From the NCBI RefSeq assembly GCF_002836745.1, contig NZ_PJAR01000039.1, positions 1 through 64,000 of the forward strand: 64,000 nucleotides of DNA, given 5' to 3'. The notes below the pieces were generated by a model, which was not told where the DNA came from, did not search any database, and saw only the letters and a list, made by a program, of their open reading frames with translations. Below, one piece after another: positions 36,554 through 47,376 of this stretch. Positions within the stretch are counted from its first letter, which is position 1; each line of letters starts with the position of its first letter. Position numbers and translations under genes: made by a program. The DNA is from Glaciecola sp. 33A (GTDB taxonomy: Bacteria; Pseudomonadota; Gammaproteobacteria; Enterobacterales; Alteromonadaceae).

Positions 36554-36569
36554 CTGTATACAAATACAG
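36554..36569 (-). promoter_or_regulatory. LexA (SOS) box upstream of dinB
   Basis: CTGTATACAAATACAG is a perfect CTGT-N8-ACAG palindrome with an AT-rich core, the gammaproteobacterial LexA consensus. It lies 47 bases before the dinB start. Confidence 0.85.
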
Positions 36570-36838
36570 TATAAAACAATATTTGGCATTTACCAATCAA
36601 TCATCGGCTTGTTTGATGTCTCCATTGACATCATTAAGCAAATTTTAGTTGGTAATAGTGCGTGGGGAGAAACTCTAAAAGCAGAGATATTGATTTTTAG
36701 AAATGTCTAACATTAAGATTGCGAAAAGGTAAAAAATAGTTTTATCTTGAAGTGATGTTTGTAGGATTTAAAAACTACTGTAACAAAGTAGACCTTCAAT
36801 ATGGCTGTGGGTAATTAAAATAAAATGCTACTCAGCAA

Positions 36839-37072
36839 TCAAAGAATTTGATTATCCTGCCATTCTTTTATTTTTATCTGTCTTTTCTCTTCTCTCTCCA
36901 TTCTGGCTTTTTTTCTATCACAAGGTTCTGGGCAGTCACAAGCCTTAGAGATGCCCAAAGCCCCTAAACCGCCGCAACTTCCGGCTATTGTTTTTCTTTG
37001 TAAAATATAACCAATAGCCATGACTGGCACCATCAATAAGAAAAGTGCAAATGCTAATATAAATGTACTCAC
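36839..37072 (-). CDS. nqrM: Na+-NQR maturation factor NqrM
   Basis: A 77-residue membrane-anchored protein: one N-terminal helix (about residues 3-24), then SCGGLGALGISKACDCPEPCDRKK, the four-Cys pattern of NqrM (formerly DUF539). It is needed to insert the iron centre held by Cys residues of NqrD and NqrE. GTG start with GAGAGGT 6 bases upstream. It follows apbE with a gap of 73 bases, on the same strand as the nqr operon. Confidence 0.93.
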   Translation of the reverse strand: MSTFILAFALFLLMVPVMAIGYILQRKTIAGSCGGLGALGISKACDCPEPCDRKKARMEREEKRQIKIKEWQDNQIL

Positions 37073-37145
37073 GTTTACCTCTCAAAATTTCAATTTATTA
37101 CAATATGTAACCGACAAGACAATTGCATGCTCTGCATATGAATGA

Positions 37146-38153
37146 TTAATTTTGTTGTATATCCCTGTCGAAAACAGGTGAGGTATATTCAATAAAATCT
37201 TCACCTTGTTTCATGATCATAAAAACAGCTAAGTCATTTCTGTGTGCAAGCTCTTTGGCTTTTTCTGCTCCCATTACATTTAACGCTGTGGCTAAACCAT
37301 CGGCGGTCATGGATGAGGCATGTACGACAGTTACTGACACTAAATTATGAGTAATCGGATATCCAGTTGTCGGTTCAATCAAATGCGAATAACGGACCCC
37401 ATCTTGTTCAAAATAATTGCGGTAATCACCTGAGGTCGCCACCGCATTATTGCCAATACTTATAATTTTTTGTATCGCCCGCTCATTGCTTATCGGCTTT
37501 TCAATGGCAATACGCCAATCGCTTCCATTCGCTTTTTTGCCAGCGACTCTCATTTCACCACCAATTTCGACAAGATAATCGCCAATTTGGTTCCCTTCGA
37601 TTATATCAGCTACAACGTCAACACCATACCCTTTTGCTATCGTCGATAAATCGATATATAACTTAGAGTGTAACTTCGTTACAACACCTGAGTTCAATTC
37701 AAACTTATCCATACCAACATAGTCTTCGATTTCCAGTAACTGTGATTTAGTAGGAATAACTTCGGCTCGTTTATCTGGCCCAAATCCCCACAAATTGACT
37801 AAAGGACCTACGGTCACATCTAAACTACCACCACTTAGATTATGCAGTCTGATGGCTTCTGTTAGCACATATTCGGTTGGTTTGGAAATCGCAAAAGGTT
37901 GTCCAGCTTCAGCTTCATTTAGCTTTGATAATTCTGAATCCGGGTCGTAGGTGGACATCAAAGCATTGACTTGTATTAGCGCGTCATCTATTTCACCTTG
38001 AAGCGCTTTTACGTCAATGGGTGTTTCGGGTTGTTGAACAACTTTTATCGAATATGTGGTGCCCATAGTTTGTCCTGAAATAATAATTTCAGTGGGTTTG
38101 CTTGGCGCACAAGAGACGATGAATAATAATAAAAAGGGGAGTAAGAATTTCAA
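37146..38153 (-). CDS. apbE: FAD:protein FMN transferase ApbE
   Basis: A 335-residue periplasmic lipoprotein (lipobox IVSC, Cys at about 15) that moves FMN from FAD onto Thr residues of NqrB and NqrC. It shows MGTTYSIK near the start, STYDPDSELSKLN, GPLVNLWGFGP, DLSTIAKGYGVD, and the metal- and flavin-binding ATSGDYRNYFEQDG and HLIEPTTGYP. TTG start with GAGGAT upstream. It is separated from nqrF by a terminator, so it is probably transcribed with nqrM from its own promoter. Confidence 0.94.
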   Translation of the reverse strand: MKFLLPFLLLFIVSCAPSKPTEIIISGQTMGTTYSIKVVQQPETPIDVKALQGEIDDALIQVNALMSTYDPDSELSKLNEAEAGQPFAISKPTEYVLTEAIRLHNLSGGSLDVTVGPLVNLWGFGPDKRAEVIPTKSQLLEIEDYVGMDKFELNSGVVTKLHSKLYIDLSTIAKGYGVDVVADIIEGNQIGDYLVEIGGEMRVAGKKANGSDWRIAIEKPISNERAIQKIISIGNNAVATSGDYRNYFEQDGVRYSHLIEPTTGYPITHNLVSVTVVHASSMTADGLATALNVMGAEKAKELAHRNDLAVFMIMKQGEDFIEYTSPVFDRDIQQN

Positions 38154-38406
38154 TGCTATCCTCGCGATTTACAAATTGATAAGCACATAATATGAACTGA
38201 ATTTTTCTTATGTGCTGGGCGACTTAACGTTACGACAGATTATACATGAATTTGTGGTGATATAAAAAAATGGGTAAAATATAAAGACAGAGGATGTAAC
38301 AAAAACTAAAAAATAATTACCCTCTTGGACTATAGTAAATTCCTATTAGAAAAGCATACTTTGTGCAAGCGTATTGCACCACTAACACCATGTTTGAAAG
38401 ACAAAA

Positions 38407-38424
38407 AGGCGCCCAAAGGCGCCT
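38407..38424 (-). terminator. Terminator of the nqr operon
   Basis: AGGCGCC-CAAA-GGCGCCT forms a 7-bp GC-rich stem. On the minus strand it is followed by a TTTTTGT tail, 30 bases after the nqrF stop. Confidence 0.85.
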
Positions 38425-38453
38425 AATCTAATCTTCTACTTACTTGTTACAAA

Positions 38454-39686
38454 TTAACCACCGAAGTCGTCTAGCATGATGTTCTCATCTTCTACACCGA
38501 GTTCTTTAAGCATGTTGATTACTGCTGCGTTCATCATAGGTGGACCACACATATAGAACTCACAGTCTTCAGGTGCTGGATGGGTTTTCAAATAATTTTC
38601 CAACAATACATTATGGATAAACCCCGTATCGCCAGTCCAGTTATCTTCTGGTTGTGGGTCAGACAATGCAACGTGCCATTCAAAGTTGTCATTTTCTTTC
38701 GCCAACATATCGAAATCTTCCACATAGAACATTTCACGTGACGATCGAGCACCGTACCAGAACGTTATCTTACGAGGTGTTTTTAGTCTACGCAGTTGGT
38801 CGAATATGTGTGAACGCATTGGCGCCATACCGGCACCACCACCAACAAACACCATCTCTGCATCTGTCTCTTTGGCATAAAACTCGCCGAAAGGACCAGA
38901 TATGGTGACTTTGTCACCTGCCTTCAAAGACCATATAAACGAAGACATCTTACCAGCAGGCAAGCTTAAGTTTTTAGGTGGCGGCGTAGCAATACGCACG
39001 TTCAACAAAATAATACCTTCTTCTTCTGGGTAGTTTGCCATTGAGTAAGCACGAATAGTTTCTTCGTCACATTTTGACTCAACATCAAAAAATCCAAAAT
39101 GTTCCCAGTCTTTACGGTATTCAGCAGGCACATCAAAGTCTTTATATTTTATGTGGTGAGGTGGCGCCTCAATTTGGATATATCCACCCGCTTTGAACGG
39201 TACACTCTCGCCGTCAGGAATACCTAACTTAAGCTCTTTGATGAAAGTTGCTTCGTTACTGTTCGAAAGAACGTCGCATTCCCATTTCTTAATACCAAAC
39301 ACGTCTTCAGGTAATTGAATATCCATGTCTTGTTTGATTGATACTTGGCAAGACAAACGACAGCCTTGCTTAGCCTCTCGCTTTGAAATGTGATCAAGCT
39401 CAGTGGGCAATATTTCACCGCCGCCTGATTTAATGTCAACAGTGCACTGACCGCAAGAACCTCCACCACCGCATGCTGAAGATACAAAAATGCCCGAGTC
39501 GGCTAACGCGCCTAGTAACTTTCCACCTGGAGAGGTGGTAATTGTTTTAGATGGATCGCCATTAATCGTGATTACAACATCACCTTCAGGCACTAATTTC
39601 GATTTTGCAAACATGATGATCAATACTAACGCTAATACAATAGCGATAAACATGCCTACACCGAGATAGATTTCAGTTGGATTCAT
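38454..39686 (-). CDS. nqrF: Na+-NQR subunit F (NADH-oxidising)
   Basis: A 410-residue entry subunit with one N-terminal transmembrane helix. A plant-type [2Fe-2S] ferredoxin domain follows ([12 protein letters not shown] and the later CRLSC give the four ligands), then an FAD domain (RAYSMANYP) and an NADH domain ([26 protein letters not shown]). Electrons go from NADH to FAD and then the 2Fe-2S centre. It is the last gene of nqrABCDEF, and GGAG lies 10 bases before the ATG. Confidence 0.97.
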   Translation of the reverse strand: MNPTEIYLGVGMFIAIVLALVLIIMFAKSKLVPEGDVVITINGDPSKTITTSPGGKLLGALADSGIFVSSACGGGGSCGQCTVDIKSGGGEILPTELDHISKREAKQGCRLSCQVSIKQDMDIQLPEDVFGIKKWECDVLSNSNEATFIKELKLGIPDGESVPFKAGGYIQIEAPPHHIKYKDFDVPAEYRKDWEHFGFFDVESKCDEETIRAYSMANYPEEEGIILLNVRIATPPPKNLSLPAGKMSSFIWSLKAGDKVTISGPFGEFYAKETDAEMVFVGGGAGMAPMRSHIFDQLRRLKTPRKITFWYGARSSREMFYVEDFDMLAKENDNFEWHVALSDPQPEDNWTGDTGFIHNVLLENYLKTHPAPEDCEFYMCGPPMMNAAVINMLKELGVEDENIMLDDFGG

Positions 39687-39708
39687 TTTATCTATTCTCC
39701 TATTCGCT

Positions 39709-40317
39709 TTACAGCGAAATACCTGTGAATGATTGGAAGCCCAATGCCATTAAACCAGCGATCATAAACACGGAACCTAATCCGCGAATACCATCAGGCA
39801 TATCGGCATACTTTAGTTTTTCACGTATCGCAGCAAGCAAAATAATGGCCATTGCCCACCCTGCTCCACTGCCAATGCCGTATACGATACTTTCGGTGAA
39901 GTTGTATTCACGTTGAACTGCAAACGCAACACCACCGAATATGGCACAGTTTACGGTGATAAGCGGTAGGAAGATCCCTAACGCGTTGTATAAAGCCGGG
40001 AAAAACTTGTCAAGTGTCATTTCCAGTATCTGAACCAGAGCAGCAATTACGCCGATGAAGGTCAAGAAACTTAAGAAACTAAGGTCGGCATCTGGAAAGC
40101 CAGCCCAACCCAAAGCCCCAGGGGCAAGAATATTTACAAATATAACTTGGTTAACAGGTACTGAAATACCTAATACCACGATAACGGCAACACCCAAACC
40201 CATTGATGTCTTGACTTTCTTTGATACAGCTAGAAAGGTGCACATACCTAGAAACAATGACAATGCCATGTTCTCTACAAATACTGCTCTAATAAATAAT
40301 GCGGCGTAATGTTCCAT
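39709..40317 (-). CDS. nqrE: Na+-NQR subunit E
   Basis: A 202-residue six-helix membrane subunit. [10 protein letters not shown] and [11 protein letters not shown] hold the two Cys residues that, with two from NqrD, bind the intramembrane iron-sulfur centre. NqrE and NqrD are inverted-topology homologues. AAGGAA lies 5 bases before the ATG; the gene starts 2 bases after nqrD ends. Confidence 0.97.
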   Translation of the reverse strand: MEHYAALFIRAVFVENMALSLFLGMCTFLAVSKKVKTSMGLGVAVIVVLGISVPVNQVIFVNILAPGALGWAGFPDADLSFLSFLTFIGVIAALVQILEMTLDKFFPALYNALGIFLPLITVNCAIFGGVAFAVQREYNFTESIVYGIGSGAGWAMAIILLAAIREKLKYADMPDGIRGLGSVFMIAGLMALGFQSFTGISL

Positions 40318-40319
40318 GA

Positions 40320-40952
40320 TTATTCCTTAGGCTCCACTTGTTCTGGACGAATAGTACGAATAAACCAAATCATACCGCCGATCAGGAAGAATGAGCTAAA
40401 TGGAAGTATCAGAAGGCCATTACCTTGGTACCAACCACCATTAGTAACCAACGGTAATATTTCAAACCCAAGAATGGTGCCAAACCCCGCTAACTCTTTA
40501 ATTGTACCAATAACAATCAGAATAAATGAATATCCCAAACCGTTACCAATACCGTCTAAGAAGCTCATCAGAGGAGGCGACTTCATCGCGTAAGCTTCGG
40601 CTCGACCCATTACGATACAGTTTGTAATAATCAAACCAACAAACACTGACAGCTGCTTAGAAATTTCGTAAGAGTAAGCTTTCAAGACTTGGTCAACCAC
40701 AATTACCAATGACGCTATAATGGTCATCTGTATAATGATACGCACGCTTGACGGTATTTGATTACGTATAAGTGAAATAAACAAGCTAGAAAACGCGGTT
40801 ACTGCGGTTAATGCCAAAGACATTACCAATGCGGTTTCTAGTTTTGTTGTAATAGCCAATGCAGAACAAATACCAAGTACATGCAAAGCAATCGGGTTAC
40901 TGTCTAATATAGGCCCAAACAGGGCTTTTTTCATTTCTTTAGTGTCAGCCAT
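40320..40952 (-). CDS. nqrD: Na+-NQR subunit D
   Basis: A 210-residue six-helix membrane subunit, homologous to Nqr[11 protein letters not shown] and [13 protein letters not shown] hold its Cys pair for the shared iron centre. AAGGGA precedes the ATG. It begins 9 bases after the nqrC stop. Confidence 0.97.
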   Translation of the reverse strand: MADTKEMKKALFGPILDSNPIALHVLGICSALAITTKLETALVMSLALTAVTAFSSLFISLIRNQIPSSVRIIIQMTIIASLVIVVDQVLKAYSYEISKQLSVFVGLIITNCIVMGRAEAYAMKSPPLMSFLDGIGNGLGYSFILIVIGTIKELAGFGTILGFEILPLVTNGGWYQGNGLLILPFSSFFLIGGMIWFIRTIRPEQVEPKE

Positions 40953-40961
40953 TGTGGTCCC

Positions 40962-41741
40962 TTATGATTTCCAAGATTGCTTTTTAAGATAATTACCGTA
41001 GCCATTATCACCAGCCCAATACTGCAATGTGTTTTCTACCCCATTGCTGGTTAGCGTCGCCCCTGATAATGCATCAACCGCATATTGGTCATCTCGGTTG
41101 TCTCCTTTATTAACTTCAATAGCCACGTCACCGTTGCTGAAAAGTTGTTTACCATTCCACTTAGCCTGCCATTCTGGATTTTGAATCTCGCCACCCAATC
41201 CTGGCGTTTCTTTGTGTTGATAAAAAATCAGTTCACGAATAGTGTGACCATCACTGTCAAGCGCTAGGAAACCGAACATTAAATCCCACAGCCCACTGCC
41301 ATGAACTGGCAGAATGATACGTGACACAACACCGACTTCATCTTTGATTAGGAAGATGCTGGCAACGTTAGCACGCCTAGAGAAACCGGCGGGACTGCCT
41401 TCTGCTTTCGTACTCGTCTCTGGGGCTTTTGAAACTCTTCCATACATATCGTAAGGTTTTAACTCACCTTCAGCAGGATTAGCGACATATTCACCGGTTG
41501 CTAGATTAACGAAGCGCTCCACGACTCTTGCATCATAAACAATGCCAATTTCTTTTTTTGTTTTAGCTTCGCCAAGCAGACCAGCCGCAGCCAAAATGTT
41601 TGACTGCCTGTCGAGTGCGGCGTTAGCTTGCTGTAATTCGCGCAAGCCAACCGCGGCTCCGGAAACAATAATGGAACAAACTAAACAAACAGCAACAACA
41701 ACACCGACCGTTTTACCTAAAGTTTCTTTTTTAGCCGACAC
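40962..41741 (-). CDS. nqrC: Na+-NQR subunit C (covalent FMN)
   Basis: A 259-residue subunit with an N-terminal helix and a periplasmic flavin domain. The attachment motif SGAT is at 226-229, so Thr229 would receive FMN from ApbE. I start at the GTG at 41741 ([10 protein letters not shown], the usual NqrC opening), because GGAGGG lies 6 bases upstream; a TTG two codons earlier touches the ribosome site. The start overlaps the end of nqrB by 11 bases. Confidence 0.96.
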   Translation of the reverse strand: MSAKKETLGKTVGVVVAVCLVCSIIVSGAAVGLRELQQANAALDRQSNILAAAGLLGEAKTKKEIGIVYDARVVERFVNLATGEYVANPAEGELKPYDMYGRVSKAPETSTKAEGSPAGFSRRANVASIFLIKDEVGVVSRIILPVHGSGLWDLMFGFLALDSDGHTIRELIFYQHKETPGLGGEIQNPEWQAKWNGKQLFSNGDVAIEVNKGDNRDDQYAVDALSGATLTSNGVENTLQYWAGDNGYGNYLKKQSWKS

Positions 41742-43011
41742 GAGCAACCCTCCGCTTTATATTGCTTTGCGCTACGAAATAATCGAATAATGGCGCCCAC
41801 AAGTTCGCAAATAAAATGGCTAGCATTATCCCTTCCGGGAATGCCGGATTAATGACCCTAATCAACACCGTCATCAAACCAATAAAGAAGCCATAAAACC
41901 ACTTACCTTGATTGGTAAATGAGGCTGACACTGGGTCAGTTGCCATAAAGAACATACCAAACGCCAAGCCGCCTATTACAAAGTGCCAGTAGAAAGGCAT
42001 CGCGTAAATTGATGTTGGATCGCTGGCAAAAAAGTTAAGCAATGTGCTGAAGAATATAACGCCGAGACCTACGCCTGAAACAATACGCCAGCTCGCAATA
42101 CCCAGATAAATGATGAACAGTCCGCCTACCATAATCAGCAAACTAGAGACCTCTCCTACAGAGCCGGGAATATTGCCTATAAATGAATTCATCCATAAGT
42201 CGGCCTCGCTTATTGTTTGATTAACTAAGTTACCTGATGCATCTAGGACTTGCATGGAGGCAAAATTGACTGAATCTCCAAAGTTCATGGTTTGATTCGC
42301 CGCATTGCTGAGCCAAGTCGCGCCAGAATATCCATCCGCTAATTGAGCCGCAATCCAGGGTTGATCACCAGAAATTTGAGCTGGATAGGCGAAGTATAAG
42401 AAAGCACGACCAGATAACGCTGGATTTAGGAAGTTGCGGCCTGTGCCACCAAAGATTTCTTTAGCGATAACAATACCGAAGGTAATCCCCAGAGCAACTT
42501 GCCACAGAGGAATAGTCGATGGCAATGTCAAGGCAAATAAGACTGAGGTTACAAAGAAACCTTCATTAATTTCATGCTTTCTAACTGATGCAAATAGTAC
42601 TTCCCAGAATCCGCCAACAATAAAAGTTGTTGCATAAATAGGAACAAAGAAACACGCACCGTAAAGTAACATCGAAAATATGCCAGAATCGCCGGTCAGC
42701 GTTCCACCTAACGCCGAAAATAAACCAGCCTGCCAACCATCGTACAACGCACCACCAGCTTCGATGGCATAAGATGCTTGCACACCAACATTATACATAC
42801 CATAAAACATAGCTGGGAATGTTGCCATCCAGACCATGATCATGATGCGTTTTAAATCGATGCTGTCTTTAACGTGCGTATTAGCTACGTTTACTTTACC
42901 CGGTGTGTAGAAGATAGTCGCAGCAGCTTCGTAAAGTGCATAGAACTTGTCATACTTACCACCTGGTTCAAAATCAGGCTCAATTTTTTCTAAATAAACT
43001 TTTAATCCCAT
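41731..43011 (-). CDS. nqrB: Na+-NQR subunit B (covalent FMN, riboflavin site)
   Basis: A 426-residue main membrane subunit with about ten helices, forming the Na+ path. [10 protein letters not shown] at residues 227-236 holds the covalent FMN site Thr232, close to Thr236 in Vibrio cholerae. [20 protein letters not shown] is the hallmark of the NqrB/RnfD family. GAGGG lies 7 bases before the ATG. Its end overlaps nqrC. Confidence 0.97.
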   Translation of the reverse strand: MGLKVYLEKIEPDFEPGGKYDKFYALYEAAATIFYTPGKVNVANTHVKDSIDLKRIMIMVWMATFPAMFYGMYNVGVQASYAIEAGGALYDGWQAGLFSALGGTLTGDSGIFSMLLYGACFFVPIYATTFIVGGFWEVLFASVRKHEINEGFFVTSVLFALTLPSTIPLWQVALGITFGIVIAKEIFGGTGRNFLNPALSGRAFLYFAYPAQISGDQPWIAAQLADGYSGATWLSNAANQTMNFGDSVNFASMQVLDASGNLVNQTISEADLWMNSFIGNIPGSVGEVSSLLIMVGGLFIIYLGIASWRIVSGVGLGVIFFSTLLNFFASDPTSIYAMPFYWHFVIGGLAFGMFFMATDPVSASFTNQGKWFYGFFIGLMTVLIRVINPAFPEGIMLAILFANLWAPLFDYFVAQSNIKRRVARVG

Positions 43012-43014
43012 GAC

Positions 43015-44355
43015 TTAACCCTCTTCTTCAATCTTGGTCAAACATTCACGCAACACTGGCCCATAATTATATTTACCAGGGCATACGTAGGTACATAGCG
43101 ACAAATCTTCTTCATCTAATTCCAAAGCACCTAAGCTGCTTGCACCGTCACTATCACCCGACAATAGGTCGCGCAACAGCAAGGTAGGAATGATGTCTAA
43201 TGGCATTATACGTTCATAGTTACCGATTGGCACCATAGAACGATCAGAACCATTCGTTGTTGTTGTCATGTTGAAAAGTTTTTTAGGCGACAAATGGCCT
43301 AAATAAGCCCGCGTCACCGAGTGTTGATTTGAGCCTGGCTTGGCCCAGCCAAATAACTTCTTTTCTTTGTCTTCAACCAAAAGCGATATTTGGTTGTGAT
43401 AACGACCAACATAGGCTTGGGGGCCTCGTGCGGTAGTACCATTTAGAATGGAGCCTGAAATAACTCTAACAGGACCATCAATTTTCTGATCAGCAACGAG
43501 TTCATCAATGCTTGCACCCAACAAAGTGCTCACTAATTTAGGCGATTTTGCTGCAGGACCGGCAATTGACAACACTTTAGTTGTGTCTAACTTACCTGTT
43601 TTAAGCAACGATCCGATAGCAATAACGTCTTGATACCCCACGTGCCAAACGAACTTTTTCATACCAACGGGATCAAGATGATGAATATGAGTACCCACAA
43701 GACCTGCGGGATGTGGCCCTGCGAACTCGTTGACATCAACAATCGCGTCGCCAGTGTAAATCTCTGCACCAGGCGCTTTGCTTACAAACACTTTACCGGC
43801 GGTTAGTTTAGCCAATACTTTTAAGCCAAAAGCAAAATCTTCTTTGCGTGCAGCAATGATAATTTGTGGGTCGCCAGCCAACGGATTAGTATCCATTGCA
43901 GAAACAAAAATTGAAGCAGGTGTCGAGCCTACTGCAGGATTTTTGCTATATGGGCGAGTTCTAATAGCGGTCCACGAACCTGATTCGACTAATAGTTCGC
44001 TTATCGCAGAACGTTCAGCCGTTGCCAGTGATGCATCATTAAATGTCTGAAAGGTAACTTCATCATCGCCTTTAAGCTTAATAACCACTGACTGCAAAAC
44101 GCGTTTCTCACCCCGATTTACCTCAATAACTTCGCCCGCAGCAGGAGCCGTAAATTTAACACCGGGATTTTTTTTATCTTCAAAAAGCAACTGCCCTTTT
44201 TTGACAGCATCACCAACTTGAACATGCATCGTAGGGCGCATGCCGTTATATTCTTCTCCAAGGACGGCGACTTTGGTTACAGTTGGCCCCGGATGGACCT
44301 TCTGCTCCGGCGCGCCTTCAATAGGAAGATCTAGGCCTTTCTTGATTTTTATCAT
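43015..44355 (-). CDS. nqrA: Na+-NQR subunit A
   Basis: A 446-residue peripheral cytosolic subunit, first gene of the operon. Its opening [18 protein letters not shown] is the usual NqrA N-terminus, followed by [25 protein letters not shown], a barrel-sandwich region, and a C-terminal [15 protein letters not shown]. It is linked to quinone binding and assembly. nqrB starts 3 bases after its stop. The ribosome binding site is weak (GAGT), in contrast to the other subunits. Confidence 0.97.
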   Translation of the reverse strand: MIKIKKGLDLPIEGAPEQKVHPGPTVTKVAVLGEEYNGMRPTMHVQVGDAVKKGQLLFEDKKNPGVKFTAPAAGEVIEVNRGEKRVLQSVVIKLKGDDEVTFQTFNDASLATAERSAISELLVESGSWTAIRTRPYSKNPAVGSTPASIFVSAMDTNPLAGDPQIIIAARKEDFAFGLKVLAKLTAGKVFVSKAPGAEIYTGDAIVDVNEFAGPHPAGLVGTHIHHLDPVGMKKFVWHVGYQDVIAIGSLLKTGKLDTTKVLSIAGPAAKSPKLVSTLLGASIDELVADQKIDGPVRVISGSILNGTTARGPQAYVGRYHNQISLLVEDKEKKLFGWAKPGSNQHSVTRAYLGHLSPKKLFNMTTTTNGSDRSMVPIGNYERIMPLDIIPTLLLRDLLSGDSDGASSLGALELDEEDLSLCTYVCPGKYNYGPVLRECLTKIEEEG

Positions 44356-44896
44356 ACGTAATTGACTACTCTAATTTAAAATACTAATTTTAATCAGCCT
44401 GTCGACTTATCTGTCTAAAAGCCGATTAAAATTTGTATCTTGTTTATATTATTGACCAAGTTATCGCTGCCATCTTATCACTAAATCAGTTAACTCAATC
44501 GCTTACCGCTGCACAAAATCTAAAGTGCTGCACCCCACTGTTAAAGGTTTCACATAACAAAGTGAGTAGTGCCTGTAAGAAGGTCTACGCTCATCCGTGG
44601 TTTATAATTATTATGTGTAAACTCAGAAACACTGAGATAGTATTAGTAAAGAAAACAAACTGCTGTTTTTGTAACTAGAAATGTGACGAGCGGATTTTAG
44701 CATTAATGAGTGTTAAAAGGCTATGCTATTAGTACCAAAAATTGCAATTTAATTGCTGTATTGTGAACAAAATTTTCCACCTCGGAATCGAATGGAGCTA
44801 CTATTTACTCATGCAGAGCTTATGGTAGCTTCAAATCTAACGCTTTTAATACTGGCTAAGTAAACGCGATACCAGACATCGCTGTTTGGACGACGA
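44356..44896. other. Upstream region of the nqr operon
   Basis: 541 bases between nqrA and fabV, both on the minus strand. The promoter of the nqr operon should lie here. An 81-codon plus-strand frame (44433-44678) has no ribosome binding site, odd composition and no likeness to known proteins, so I do not count it as a gene. No clear terminator follows fabV. Confidence 0.5.
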
Positions 44897-46090
44897 TTAC
44901 GACCAATTTACTACATGATCAACATCGGCTTCGTAATCAACACCTTGAATGTCAAACCCAAAAAGAGTTAAGAATTCGTGGTGATAACCGGCATAATCAC
45001 TCAAATCATGGAAATTTTCTTGAGTCACCTCATCCCACAATGCCTTTATTTTAGACTGAGTTGCATCATTGGTCTCTTTGTCTTCCATATGATAACGATG
45101 CATATTATCCATTGCAGGATTGGATGCATAAAGGCAACGAGTGTAAAGCCCCTCTATTTGCTCAATGCAACCTTCGTGCGTGCCTTCTTCTTTCATCACC
45201 TTGTAAATTAGAGATATGTATAAAGGCATGACCGGAATAGCAGAGCTTGCCTGGGTAACTAATGCCTTCAAAGAAGATACGTTTGCACTCACATTATTAC
45301 TTTTTAATTTAGCAATAATAGCCGACGCAGCACGATCTAAATCTTCTTTTGCCAAACCGATGGTTGCCTGTCCGTAAATAGGCCATGTAAGTTCTTTGCC
45401 AATATAAGTATAAGCTGTTGTTTTCGCGTTTTCTGATACCACACCAGCGTTATTCAACATAACTAACCAACGCTCCCAGTCTTCCCCTCCCATGACTTTT
45501 ACAGTCTGGTCGATTTCGTCTTGATTAGCGGGTTCAAGCGTTATTTCATGAACTTTATCTTTGTCAGTATCGTAGGTTTTGGTGGTGTAACCTTGACCCA
45601 CAGGCTTTAACGTAGATTTATAAACTTCACCAGTATCTGGATCAGTTCTTCTTGGAGACGCTAAGCTATAGATAATCAGATCAACTGTACCTAAGTCTTT
45701 CTTTATTTTATCAATAACGGTTATTTTCATATTATCAGAGAACGCATCACCATTCATCGTTTGAGCATACAAACCGGTCGCTTTCGCTTGGTCATGGAAA
45801 GCCGCCGTATTATACCAACCGGCCGTGCCTGTTTTGCGATCTGTAGGCTCTTTTTCAAAACAGATACCAAGGGTCTTTGCACCATAGCCAAATGCAGAAG
45901 TAATTCGAGACGCTAACCCATACCCAGTAGAACAACCAATAACCAGTACATTTTTAGGACCAGCAAGTTCAGATTTGGCCAACACGTCCTGCGACTTCAC
46001 ATAGGTAATTTGGTTTTCAACACTCTTTGCACAACCCGCAGGGTGAGCATTGGTACAGATAAAACCTCTAATTTTTGGCTTAATGACCAT
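44897..46090 (-). CDS. fabV: Enoyl-[acyl-carrier-protein] reductase FabV
   Basis: A 397-residue NADH-dependent enoyl-ACP reductase, final step of the fatty acid elongation cycle. It is longer than FabI and is a single-domain SDR derivative. The N-terminus MVIKPKIRGFICTNAHPAGC is diagnostic. The NADH motif is GCSTGYGLASRI, and the catalytic pair is Tyr-x8-Lys in PIYGQATIGLAK, the spacing particular to FabV. I start at 46090, with AAGGAAG upstream; a frame from 46111 adds seven residues not found in the family. FabV enzymes are naturally insensitive to triclosan. Confidence 0.96.
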   Translation of the reverse strand: MVIKPKIRGFICTNAHPAGCAKSVENQITYVKSQDVLAKSELAGPKNVLVIGCSTGYGLASRITSAFGYGAKTLGICFEKEPTDRKTGTAGWYNTAAFHDQAKATGLYAQTMNGDAFSDNMKITVIDKIKKDLGTVDLIIYSLASPRRTDPDTGEVYKSTLKPVGQGYTTKTYDTDKDKVHEITLEPANQDEIDQTVKVMGGEDWERWLVMLNNAGVVSENAKTTAYTYIGKELTWPIYGQATIGLAKEDLDRAASAIIAKLKSNNVSANVSSLKALVTQASSAIPVMPLYISLIYKVMKEEGTHEGCIEQIEGLYTRCLYASNPAMDNMHRYHMEDKETNDATQSKIKALWDEVTQENFHDLSDYAGYHHEFLTLFGFDIQGVDYEADVDHVVNWS

Positions 46091-46255
46091 AATAACTTCC
46101 TTTTTTATCACGCGTAATAAACGCGCGATTGATGAATTGGCTAATCTAGTAGTGCTTCTAGCAACACATTCTACTCAAAATTAACGGTTATATCTAACAA
46201 ACGCGAGCATTCTAGTGCCATTCGGCCAATAAACAAATCAGATCAGATAGAAAAT

Positions 46256-47353
46256 CTATTCTCTATTTTCATAATACTCTTGCTCTGACACTTTATGATA
46301 GGCTTTTACTTCTTGGAAAAAAGCATCATACGAGGCGTAAATTCGATCAAAATCTGCATCGTTTGCGCGCTCTTGTTTAATTACTTTTGCTGTTGCCACT
46401 TTTAATGCGTCAAGGACATCTTTAGGCAGTGCGCGCAGTTCGGTACCGTACTCTACGAGTTGTTTGAGTGCATTCGGGTTTCTAGCTGTATATTCATCTA
46501 ACATGTCTTGATTTGTTGCTCGTGTGGCTACTTCGACTATTTTTTGTAAGTCTGTTGGTAACGCTTCAAATGCAGCTTTGTTGACAATAAATTCAAGCAA
46601 TGTTCCTGGCTCATGCCAACCGCTATGATAATAATAAGTTGCGGCTTTATGCAGGCCAAAAGCCAAATCATTATATGGACCGACCCACTCAGTTGCGTCT
46701 ATCACACCGGTTTGCAAAGCCGTAAACAACTCACCGCCAGTAAGCGTTATAGGTAAACCACCGACTTCTTTAAACACCTCGCCACCCAAGCCAGGAATAC
46801 GCATTTTTAGGCCTTGGAAATCTTCTAAACTATTAATTTCTTTTTTAAACCAACCTGCCATCTGAGTACCCGAACTGCCACCGGCGAATGGAATAACGCC
46901 ATAAGGTGCATATAGCTCGCGCCATAATTCCATACCACCGCCGTAATGCAACCAAGCATTCATTTCGGTGGCATTCATGCCAAATGGAATGGCACTAAAA
47001 ATTGGCGCAGCTGGCATTTTACCTTTCCAGTAATAGGCGCCTGCGTGACCCATTTCTACACTACCACCAGACACTGCATCAAATACTTCAAACCCCGGAA
47101 CTAGCTCCCCAGCGCCATAAACTCTCACTTCCAAGCGACCACCAGACATCTCGTTCACATATTCTGCGAAGGTCTCTGGTCCTTTACCTAAGCCTGGGAA
47201 ATTTTTCGGCCATGCGGTAACAAGCTTCCACTTTATGCTTTCAACCGGCGCTTTAACGGCTGCGATTGAGGTATTTTCTTCATTTTTACCACTACAAGAA
47301 GTAATAGCGAACATAGCCGCAGCAACAAATAATAAACTAAGCGATTTTTTCAT
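46256..47353 (-). CDS. TRAP transporter substrate-binding protein (DctP family, TakP-like)
   Basis: A 365-residue periplasmic binding lipoprotein (lipobox AITSC). WKLVTAWPKNFPGLGKGPETFAEYV, GAYYWKGKMPAAPIFSAIPFG and DATEWVGPYND resemble the TakP/2-oxo-acid binding branch rather than the C4-dicarboxylate branch. That would suggest pyruvate or another alpha-keto or hydroxy acid as ligand. I start at 47353, behind AAGGAGAG; a frame from 47452 adds 33 unlikely residues. It is third in the operon after the DctQ and DctM genes. Confidence 0.88.
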   Translation of the reverse strand: MKKSLSLLFVAAAMFAITSCSGKNEENTSIAAVKAPVESIKWKLVTAWPKNFPGLGKGPETFAEYVNEMSGGRLEVRVYGAGELVPGFEVFDAVSGGSVEMGHAGAYYWKGKMPAAPIFSAIPFGMNATEMNAWLHYGGGMELWRELYAPYGVIPFAGGSSGTQMAGWFKKEINSLEDFQGLKMRIPGLGGEVFKEVGGLPITLTGGELFTALQTGVIDATEWVGPYNDLAFGLHKAATYYYHSGWHEPGTLLEFIVNKAAFEALPTDLQKIVEVATRATNQDMLDEYTARNPNALKQLVEYGTELRALPKDVLDALKVATAKVIKQERANDADFDRIYASYDAFFQEVKAYHKVSEQEYYENRE

Positions 47354-47376
47354 TTTGTCTCTCCTTTCAAATAAGA

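Noticed and set aside
44433-44678. 81-codon plus-strand frame upstream of nqrA
   Set aside because: Lacks a ribosome site and has an odd Cys- and Lys-rich product; the region is better read as the nqr promoter region.
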